A stretch of DNA of 64,000 nt, taken from positions 1,426,001 through 1,490,000 of the forward strand of contig NZ_CP014145.1 of NCBI RefSeq assembly GCF_001542775.1. Reading direction: 5' to 3'. Below the pieces are notes generated by a model that saw nothing but the letters and a program-made list of their open reading frames with translations, ran no database searches and was not told the origin of the DNA. Shown here one piece after another: positions 58,019-64,000 of the stretch. Position 1 is the first letter of the stretch, and each line of letters begins with the position of its first letter. The position numbers were made by a program, and so were the translations under genes. Origin of the DNA: Microterricola viridarii (lineage in GTDB: Bacteria; Actinomycetota; Actinomycetes; Actinomycetales; Microbacteriaceae).

Positions 58019-59068
58019 CAGACAGCTCCGCCGCGAAGCCTGAGGCAGGCATTCGGGCTGACTGAGAATTCTCCTATCGGGAACTGAGTCTGGTGCGGCT
58101 CCACATTGTTGCCAACGCCCCATATACGCCAGCCCCGCTCAGCAGAAAAGGCAAGGGTCACGAACATCTTGTCTTCAAGTTCGAGACCTGACTGCCCGAC
58201 AACCTGTTTCCCTTCCAACGAGACGTCTCCAGAAAGCTTGACGCGCGCGATGTGCGACGCGGGGTAGTCCACCAAGGATGTCGGCTGGTAGTTCGCTAGA
58301 TCGTCGCGAACTGCGTCCCAGTCAGCCATCGACCAAGCACCAGCTTCTGGTGCAAGCGTTTCATTCACGATCCGATCCACGTCAGCCCCGCTGGGGCTTT
58401 CACGGAGGAGATTCTGGAACAGAATCACGAGCGCCATGGGATTGGCGGCGTCCTGTGGATTTCCGAGCTGCGCCGCAACTGATGGATCTTCGGGGGCTAC
58501 AGGTTCCCATTTTGACTCTGCGCCGGTGATATCTGAAAGCTTGCCCTCTGCATCCCTGAGCCAGCGTCGCCCGGGGGGTCTGAGAGCATCAGCTCCACTC
58601 GAGGGCTAAATGTGTCGCCGTGGGCCAACAGCGGAATTGAGATATCAAACTCCAATTCACGTCGAGGCGGGATGACGGGGATCGGCGTTGGGCCGTCAAC
58701 GGTCCGAGAATGACGCCGCGCCCGACAATCACAGACAGTTTTGCGTCATAGACGGGTTCGTTGCTCTCGTTTACTAGATGAATCACAACGGTGCGGCGAT
58801 AGGCGGACAAAGATGGATCAGGGGCGTAGGTATCCGACACCCAGGCGGCCACGACACAAGCAAGAGCGCCATATTGGTCCAGGGTTCCCTTCGCCGCAAG
58901 CCATACAGCAACAACCGTGGCCGAAACCGGACCGATCGCGGTGAGGATCTCCCAAACGGTGGCATCAAGTTCTATCCGGAGGCTCAGCCCGGAACCCAAC
59001 AGATACCCCGAAACTATGACTAGCGAAGGCGACTTTGGGATGAACGCCATGCGTAGTCGTCGGGCCAT
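58015..59068 (-). pseudogene. Broken gene for a membrane-associated protein
   Basis: Three reading frames join into one protein. Frame one (from 59068) has two helices (LVIVSGYLLGSGLSLRIELD; GPVSATVVAVWLAAKG), then NESNEPVYDAKLSVIVGRGV. Near 58690 it shifts to PIPVIPPRRELEFDISIPLL, HGDTFSPRVELMLSDPPG. At the G-run near 58573-58578 it shifts again to RRWLRDAEGKLSDITG, then to the last 140 residues (MALVILFQNLL onward). The last frame has no start of its own. Function unknown. It is convergent with the carboxypeptidase gene and overlaps its end by four bases. Confidence 0.7.
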
Positions 59069-59168
59069 CTACTCGTGTATCGGCGGATCAACTTGGACGG
59101 GTTTTGCACGGGATCGCCCTCGGCCCGGTTCGTGCCGACAGGCGCGCTTCCCTGTGTTTACGTGGTAG

Positions 59169-59370
59169 GGCGGACGGGACTTGAACCCGTGACCGGCGGA
59201 CTCCATCCGGCACTCCCCCACGAGCTGTAATGTCTCGATTGGCCTCGAGGAAACTCGACCTGACTAGGAACTTCTTGGGTGATAGTCGCTCATCATATCG
59301 AGACTTCTCGACTCATATCGGGTCACCTGGATTGAATAAGCGGTGAATAAGCGTGCGCGCATCAAGTCTC
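59169..59370. repeat. Right 202-bp att-like direct repeat with tRNA 3' remnant
   Basis: Second copy of the repeat at 45040, same length and orientation. On the minus strand it reads GGTCACGGGTTCAAGTCCCG then TCCGCCCTACCA, a near-canonical tRNA 3' half with T-arm and terminal CCA, but no 5' half matches. The rest of the gap contains nothing like a complete tRNA. Confidence 0.75.
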
Positions 59371-60120
59371 CATCAACCAAGCCTCGCCTGTGGCGCGAGA
59401 GCTTCCTCGGGCCAAATTCTCTTGGCGTTGATCAGCTGGCTACGAGTCCCCATCGCCGCAGAGGCTGAACTCGGGCGCGACCAGTATCCGCGCGTATGAT
59501 TGACCCCTCCGCGGTCATTTCTGACCACACTCGTTTTGCCTCCCTCGACGAACCATGCCCCGGCGGCTGAATCGGCGTGAAAGTCGCCCTGTCCCGACGC
59601 TGAGCAAATTGGGAAGAACGGCTAGCCGCCCGCGCCGACGGGATGCGAGCGCAGTCGACCTTCATCAGTTCAGAATCCTTGACGCCTCCAACCACCCATC
59701 CGCGAGCGGTGCTCCGAGCAGAACTACTACTCTGAACTGACAGATTTCGAGAGCGCTATTTCGGCCTGGCCAAAGCGCTGAGTGCGGTTCGAGGAACCCA
59801 AGCCCGTGAATCAACGGTCATACACTCAAGACCAGCACGTGATAGCGGCAGCTTGAGCTTCGCGAGTGCTTTCACCGCCTGGCCGTTCACCTCTGGATCG
59901 TTAAGAAGCTCCATCAGAATCTCGCCCGCCTCCGGACGGGTTTAACGTCCCAGCCCCTGCTTCTCTCGCGGATCCCCAGAACGGCGCAATGCTGAGACAA
60001 GCATCGGAATCGCTGCACAATACGTCGACCGCGACTCGCTCAGATCAACCAGCGCCCCCTCGCCGCACGGGCTGCGGACTGGGTGCGCCGACCATAGCGA
60101 GGAGGGGTCTCCCCCGAGGC
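59371..60120. other. Intergenic region without supported gene
   Basis: About 750 bases between the right repeat and the small YtxH-like gene. Open frames at 59432-59695 (minus) and 59989-60306 (plus) lack ribosome sites, membrane or domain patterns, and overlap known-looking signal poorly. Probably degraded DNA left by the island. Confidence 0.5.
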
Positions 60121-60315
60121 TTAGATGCTGACTGCGCGGAAGAGTTTCTGGGTTCCGCGACGGGTGGCTTTCCGCACTGCCCGGATGCTGGGCGCTCTCC
60201 AGATCTTTCCCGCATTCCTTTTGATAGTGCGGTAGCGACCGCGGCCGGCGCGGGCACCGAGCGTGTAGGCGGCGAACGTGACGCCGGTGATAAGCAGAAT
60301 GCGTAGGTATGGCAT
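60121..60315 (-). CDS. Small YtxH-like membrane protein, module B only
   Basis: A 64-residue protein. ATG at 60315 follows AAGGAG. One membrane helix (ILLITGVTFAAYTLGARAGR) is followed by a strongly basic tail (YRTIKRNAGKIW, RAVRKATRRGTQK). The YTLGARAGRGRY motif matches the small YtxH-like actinobacterial proteins. It lies 25 bases after the AmaP-like gene, so it ends the module B operon. Module A has no counterpart. Confidence 0.8.
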   Translation of the reverse strand: MPYLRILLITGVTFAAYTLGARAGRGRYRTIKRNAGKIWRAPSIRAVRKATRRGTQKLFRAVSI

Positions 60316-60340
60316 GAGGCTCCTTGAGGGTGGGTGTGGA

Positions 60341-60955
60341 CTAGGTGAGGCGTCGTTGGTTGTGCGCGAGCTGAGCACGCAGCCCAGAATGGATAGAAAT
60401 GTAGGTCGGGACGTCGTACCCGGTGAGTGTGGCGAGGTTCGCGACGAGTCGGTCGACGTCCTGCGCGATATCCCGGGGAGAGGTGTTCTGCCGGGGAGTG
60501 ACGCTGACATGCAGCACTGGTGTTTTGTGGATGGCGTCGGCACTGACGCTGGAGAAAAGAATCTCGTCTCGACGTCCGAGGGAGTGCTTCACCGCGTCGG
60601 ACATGAAAGCGTCATGCACAATGACCCGGCCCAGCGAGTTCTGCGCACCGAGGGAGCCCAGCGCGGTGTGGGAGCGCTTTCCACCCAGACGAACCAGAGC
60701 GACGATCAGCATCGCCAGCAGCAAGACGATGACGGCGAGGGCCGCGATCGCGATCCAGCTGGCCGTGGTGGCGCCGATCCTAGATGCAGCGACCATGTCA
60801 TCGAGCCAGCTGAGACCCGCTTTCGTCGCCGCTGTCCACCACTCGGCGCCGACGGGCCACACGATCGCGCTGACCAGTGCCACTCCGATGGCGAGGAGGA
60901 GCACACCGGTAATGAACAGGACGATTCTATTCAGGGCGCGGTTGGTGTGATTCAT
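60341..60955 (-). CDS. AmaP-like membrane anchor protein, module B
   Basis: A 204-residue paralog of the protein at 44216. The N-terminus MNHTNRALNRIVLF is shared, with helices at about 8-32 and 72-94 (IAIAALAVIVLLLAMLIVAL) and a soluble domain (RRDEILFSSVSADAIHKTPV, HVSVTPRQNTSPRDIAQDVD). Unlike module A, it is separated from the previous stop by two bases rather than overlapped. Confidence 0.82.
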   Translation of the reverse strand: MNHTNRALNRIVLFITGVLLLAIGVALVSAIVWPVGAEWWTAATKAGLSWLDDMVAASRIGATTASWIAIAALAVIVLLLAMLIVALVRLGGKRSHTALGSLGAQNSLGRVIVHDAFMSDAVKHSLGRRDEILFSSVSADAIHKTPVLHVSVTPRQNTSPRDIAQDVDRLVANLATLTGYDVPTYISIHSGLRAQLAHNQRRLT

Positions 60956-60957
60956 CT

Positions 60958-61536
60958 CTACACGTCACTTTCTCTCGGGCGCAGCACGCGCACCCGGGTC
61001 TTCACGCTCGGGATGAGCTGGTAACGGTCCAGTTCGCTCATGACGAGGTCCTTCAGCGGGGCCTGGTCGACAGGGACGCCGATCCCCGCGCGGAGGGTGA
61101 CATCCACAACGCGGTGCGCAACACCGACGGTGATGTCATCGCGGGAGATCCCCGTCTCGTCGCTGACGTGTTGTGCCAGCGCGGCCGCGATGACTCCGTT
61201 GTCGACGAGCACGGCGCGTTCCCCGCAGCGCATCTGATGTTTCGGAAGGCGACCCGGGGCTAGCGAGAGAAAGACGAACACGAATCCGAGCACCGCCAAC
61301 AGCAGCGCTCCAAGGGCGACAATCCAGCCGGGTTGCGCCGTGGGGAGCCCGATGATCCATTCCGCCGCGGCTGCTGGGGTGAGCAGCAGTGCTGGCCTGG
61401 AGAGCAGATCAAGCACGATCTCGGTAGCGATGTAGCCGAGTGCCACGATGAGAAGCACGTCCGCGACGATCATTGCGACGGTGCGTGGCGAATGGGATTC
61501 TCGCCGTAGGACGCGACGGAACGCGGGAGAACTCAT
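60958..61536 (-). CDS. DUF6286-type membrane protein, module B
   Basis: A 192-residue paralog of the protein at 43635. Two helices (VAMIVADVLLIVALGYIATE and LGALLLAVLGFVFVFLSL) are followed by the conserved GRLPKHQMRCGERAVLVDNG segment, identical in both modules, and the strand pattern VGVAHRVVDVTLR ending IPSVKTRVRVLRP. It overlaps the upstream short Asp23-like gene by four bases. Confidence 0.85.
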   Translation of the reverse strand: MSSPAFRRVLRRESHSPRTVAMIVADVLLIVALGYIATEIVLDLLSRPALLLTPAAAAEWIIGLPTAQPGWIVALGALLLAVLGFVFVFLSLAPGRLPKHQMRCGERAVLVDNGVIAAALAQHVSDETGISRDDITVGVAHRVVDVTLRAGIGVPVDQAPLKDLVMSELDRYQLIPSVKTRVRVLRPRESDV

Positions 61537-61925
61537 CTCACTCTCCTCCTGCCTTCCACGACCGCACCTGTAATGGTCATGTTGATCCGGATGATGTCAC
61601 GGCCGATGAGCCGCCCGATCTGGTCGCGGAGGAAAGCCTGGGCCGCCTCCACGCGTTCCAGGACGGGCGTTGCGGCCTGGAGCGCGGCCGTGTCGTCGAG
61701 ATCGGGCACCGGAAGGCGGGTGGAGATGCTGACGGCGATTCCTCCCCCTGATTCCGAGACCCCCGCGGACACGTCCCCGCGGTCCACCCGGAGTGCGTCT
61801 GCGGTTGCCTCCTCGGCGACTTTCACGAGGACGCGACCTGCGATCACAATCCGTCCGGGGTGGGTCGGCCCGGTGTCGGCGAGTCGGTGGAGGCCGCCAG
61901 CTCGGCCCTCTCCTGCCGCGTCCAT
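61533..61925 (-). CDS. Short Asp23-like protein, module B
   Basis: A 130-residue paralog of the protein at 43243 (VLVKVAEEATADALRVDRGD, IAVSISTRLPVPDLDDTAAL, INMTITGAVVEGRRRVR). The start overlaps the small membrane gene stop by one base. Soluble, no signal. Confidence 0.8.
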   Translation of the reverse strand: MDAAGEGRAGGLHRLADTGPTHPGRIVIAGRVLVKVAEEATADALRVDRGDVSAGVSESGGGIAVSISTRLPVPDLDDTAALQAATPVLERVEAAQAFLRDQIGRLIGRDIIRINMTITGAVVEGRRRVR

Positions 61926-62113
61926 TAGGAGGTGCGCCGACCGGAGAAGGCGTTCGCGATCCCACGCACATCAAGCTTGCCCTCCACGATGCGGCCCACG
62001 AGCGCGCCGACGACCATGAAGAGGGCGACGAGGAGGAAACCCCAGAACCCGAACAGAATGATCGAGACAGCGAGGAAGGCCCCGATCAAGATGCCGGTGA
62101 CGGTCGGACTCAT
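61925..62113 (-). CDS. Small DUF2273-like membrane protein, module B
   Basis: A 62-residue paralog of the protein at 43055, with two helices (GILIGAFLAVSIILFGFW and GFLLVALFMVVGALVGRI) and the same tail ending FSGRRTS. Overlaps the asp23 stop by four bases. Confidence 0.85.
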   Translation of the reverse strand: MSPTVTGILIGAFLAVSIILFGFWGFLLVALFMVVGALVGRIVEGKLDVRGIANAFSGRRTS

Positions 62114-62628
62114 GAGACGCGCGATTCTTCCGCATCCTGATTGTCGGACGGCAGATGGACATCATTGACTTCGACGTTCACCTCGACCACTTCCAGGCCG
62201 ACCAGGGTGCTGATCGCGCCACTCACTGCGGCGCGTACATTTGCTGCGACATCCTGAACGGGTGCCGGGAACTCCACGACAATCGTGATGTCGGCGGCGG
62301 CCTGCGTCTCACCGACCTCGACCTTGACCCCCTGGGTCAGATCATCGACGTTCACCGCGCTACGGAGCGCACCAAGCGCGCGGGCTCCACTACCACCCAG
62401 CGCGTACACGCCAGGCACTGTGCGGGCAGCAATCCCGGCCACCTTCGCCACGACGCCTTCGGCGATGGTCGTCGTTCCGGCCGCAGACTCGTTGACTGGC
62501 ACGCGCGACGTCGTGAACGGACGGTCCACGCGCGATGCGCTTGTCCTTGCGGGCTTCGACTCCGCGGGCGATGAAACAGGCGACGCGGGAACATTGGACA
62601 CGTTCGGGTTCTGGTCGTTGGTAGTCAT
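62110..62628 (-). CDS. Asp23/Gls24 family envelope stress protein, module B
   Basis: A 172-residue paralog of the protein at 42555. ATG at 62628 follows GAAGAGGA, as in module A. A Ser/Pro/Thr-rich leader precedes the Asp23 domain (TTTIAEGVVAKVAGIAARTV, KVEVGETQAAADITIVVEFP). The two paralogs are nearly identical from KVEVGETQ to VNDVHLPSD but differ in the leader. It opens the leftward operon. Confidence 0.92.
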   Translation of the reverse strand: MTTNDQNPNVSNVPASPVSSPAESKPARTSASRVDRPFTTSRVPVNESAAGTTTIAEGVVAKVAGIAARTVPGVYALGGSGARALGALRSAVNVDDLTQGVKVEVGETQAAADITIVVEFPAPVQDVAANVRAAVSGAISTLVGLEVVEVNVEVNDVHLPSDNQDAEESRVS

Positions 62629-62705
62629 GGAATCCTCTTCACTGTGCACTGCGGAAACGCAAGCACCGGATGGGTCTGCGCTCAAGCGATGTATTCGCCT
62701 ACATG

Positions 62706-62733
62706 TAAGACGCACCCAAGATCGGTTTCGTCA
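62706..62733 (-). promoter_or_regulatory. Putative ECF promoter upstream of asp23, module B
   Basis: On the minus strand: TGACGAA, 14 bases, CGTCTTA, with the same spacing and the following ACATGTAG close to ACAGGTAG in module A. The match stands out against the diverged surroundings. About 80 bases before the asp23 start. Confidence 0.6.
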
Positions 62734-62820
62734 CAAAATCGCCCAGCGGGCTCCATCGGTTCGGTGGAGCTGGCGGCCGCGACGGGTAGGAGCGTAGTCT
62801 GCTGACGCAGGGAGGGCCCG

Positions 62821-63426
62821 TTGAATGGAATGGGGAACGGCGTGGCTGCAGCAGGCCAGAGCAGACCAAGTCGGACAGGGGCGGACCTGAGCGCGACTGA
62901 TGACTTCATCGTTGCCAGTCGCGCTGCTGACGGCGACTCGCAAGCATTCGAGGTACTCGTTCGCCGTTACGGCAAGCTGATGCGTTTTGTCGCCCGCAAC
63001 GTTCTGGGCAGCGATGACCAGGCCGATGACGTCGTCCAGGATACCTTCGTGATCGCGTGGCAGCGTTTGGGCACGATCGCCGACCCGGCGGCAGTAAGAC
63101 CATGGCTGATGCGCATCGTCACCCGGTGTGCAATCGACACCCTTCGGAAGCAGCATCCGCAGGTAACACTGGACGAGACGAATCATCTCCCCGCCGATGA
63201 GGCATCCCCGGCGCAGCAGGCGGAATCCCGGGCGCTCAATGACGCCGTCGCCGTGTCATTGCTAGTGCTTCCGGCAGATCAGCGCCGATGTTGGGTGCTT
63301 CGCAATGTCGCTGGGTACAGTTACCACGACATGGCCGAAGCTTTGAGTCTCCCCGAATCCACCGTTCGCGGACTCCTCGCCAGGGCGCGGAAACACCTGA
63401 TCGCAGAAATGGAGGCATGGCGATGA
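62821..63426 (+). CDS. ECF sigma factor, module B
   Basis: A 201-residue paralog of the factor at 41701. A TTG start at 62821 is favoured because AGGGAGG lies six bases before it; an ATG three codons later is too far. Region 2 has LVRRYGKLMRFVARNVLG and DQADDVVQDTFVIAWQRL, region 4 LPADQRRCWVLRNVAGYSYH. The region 4 recognition helix (LPESTVRGLLARARK) differs at only a few residues from that of module A, which suggests similar promoters. The next gene overlaps the stop by four bases. Confidence 0.92.
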   Translation: MNGMGNGVAAAGQSRPSRTGADLSATDDFIVASRAADGDSQAFEVLVRRYGKLMRFVARNVLGSDDQADDVVQDTFVIAWQRLGTIADPAAVRPWLMRIVTRCAIDTLRKQHPQVTLDETNHLPADEASPAQQAESRALNDAVAVSLLVLPADQRRCWVLRNVAGYSYHDMAEALSLPESTVRGLLARARKHLIAEMEAWR

Positions 63427-64000
63427 CCGAGAAGACGCCGACGCCCATGCCCTCCAACCCGACCTTCCCTGCTCCACCAGGGTCAGACTTGGACGGGCAC
63501 AGCATCGAGGAGCTCAGCGACTACCTCGACGCCGGACGGGAGCCGAGGAACGATTCCATCGAGAGCTCTCCTGGCTGCCAGATCGCCCTCGCTGGCCTCG
63601 CTCGACTGCACCGACTGACGATGGAACAGCTCGATGCGGATGTCGAACAGGAACCCGCACCCAGCGATTCGTGGGTGCAGTCCATCATGAACAGGATTGC
63701 GTTAGAAGCCAACGCCGGCCGCGACATCCCGATTGCGCACAGCGACCCTCACGCGGCGCTGGCTCTCAGTGAAGGCGCGGTGCGGGGAATCATCCGCAGC
63801 GCCGGCGATGGCGTCGAAGGCGTCATCGTCGGCCGATGCCGTCTCGACGGCGATGTCACCCATCTCGGCGAACCCATCACGATCCGGGTCGAGATGAGCA
63901 TCGCCTGGGGCGAGAACATTCCCGCCGCCGCCAGCCAGCTCCGGCAAGCAATCGCCGACGAACTTCACAAACACACCGAACTCGCTGTCGCCGCGATTGA
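63423..64000 (+). CDS. Asp23-like putative anti-sigma regulator, module B (3' truncated)
   Basis: Paralog of the protein at 41054, cut by the window end after about 192 residues. ATG overlaps the sigma stop (ATGA) and follows GGAGG. The helical N-terminus (SDLDGHSIEELSDYLDAGRE) and the stretch SDSWVQSIMNRIALEANAGR are nearly identical to module A; the Asp23-like part includes AVRGIIRSAGDGVEGVIVGR and ITIRVEMSIAWGENIPAAAS. Confidence 0.75.
   Translation, partial: MTEKTPTPMPSNPTFPAPPGSDLDGHSIEELSDYLDAGREPRNDSIESSPGCQIALAGLARLHRLTMEQLDADVEQEPAPSDSWVQSIMNRIALEANAGRDIPIAHSDPHAALALSEGAVRGIIRSAGDGVEGVIVGRCRLDGDVTHLGEPITIRVEMSIAWGENIPAAASQLRQAIADELHKHTELAVAAI

Noticed and set aside
59989..60306. Open frame of 105 codons left of module B
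   Set aside because: No ribosome site, overlaps the supported YtxH-like gene on the other strand, and has no recognisable pattern.

Overview
The window is high-GC DNA from an actinobacterium, most probably order Micrococcales, family Microbacteriaceae. This is inferred from the codon bias, the FasR-FabD-FabH-AcpP-FabF operon beside homodimeric aceE, the DUF3145 and C4 zinc-ribbon genes, and rnpB placed next to the zinc-ribbon gene. Both ends cut genes: a KdpE-type response regulator on the left and an Asp23-like regulator on the right.

Layout. About 1-36 kb is mostly housekeeping: kdpE end, rnpB RNA, zinc ribbon and Nif3 proteins, an unusual HdeD-lipase fusion, SDR, MATE pump, a GH3 glucosidase, tRNA-Val, AhpE peroxiredoxin, aceE and the fatty-acid operon with its regulator fasR, a PadR regulator, an exonuclease/DNA polymerase, a PrmC-like methylase, a class II amidotransferase, a secreted ScyD-like protein, an alcohol dehydrogenase, and an Lrp-linked branched-chain 2-oxoacid dehydrogenase operon (bkdABC). 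About 35-40 kb holds rarA, small conserved genes, two decayed genes and a TetR-oxidoreductase pair with matching palindromes.

About 40.7-64 kb is the most interesting part. Two paralogous copies of an Asp23/Gls24 envelope module, in opposite orientation, face each other. Each has an ECF sigma gene followed by a regulator that joins an anti-sigma-like N-terminus to an Asp23-like C-terminus. Divergent from these is an overlapping operon: Asp23 protein, tiny membrane protein, short Asp23-like protein, DUF6286 membrane protein and AmaP-like membrane protein. Both copies share a promoter-like pair (TGACGAA, 14 bases, CGTCTTA) upstream of asp23, which suggests each sigma factor drives its own envelope operon.

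Between the modules lie two 202-bp direct repeats containing the 3' part of a tRNA. They bracket about 14 kb of accessory DNA: a LacI-linked plant-polysaccharide locus (GH43, esterase, GH3, GH78, sugar transporter), an oxidoreductase, a deazaflavin-type oxidoreductase, a D,D-carboxypeptidase and a broken membrane-protein gene. Several genes in this interval carry frameshifts (GH78, lacI, the membrane protein), whereas none was seen in the core genes. This points to an acquired island that is partly decaying.
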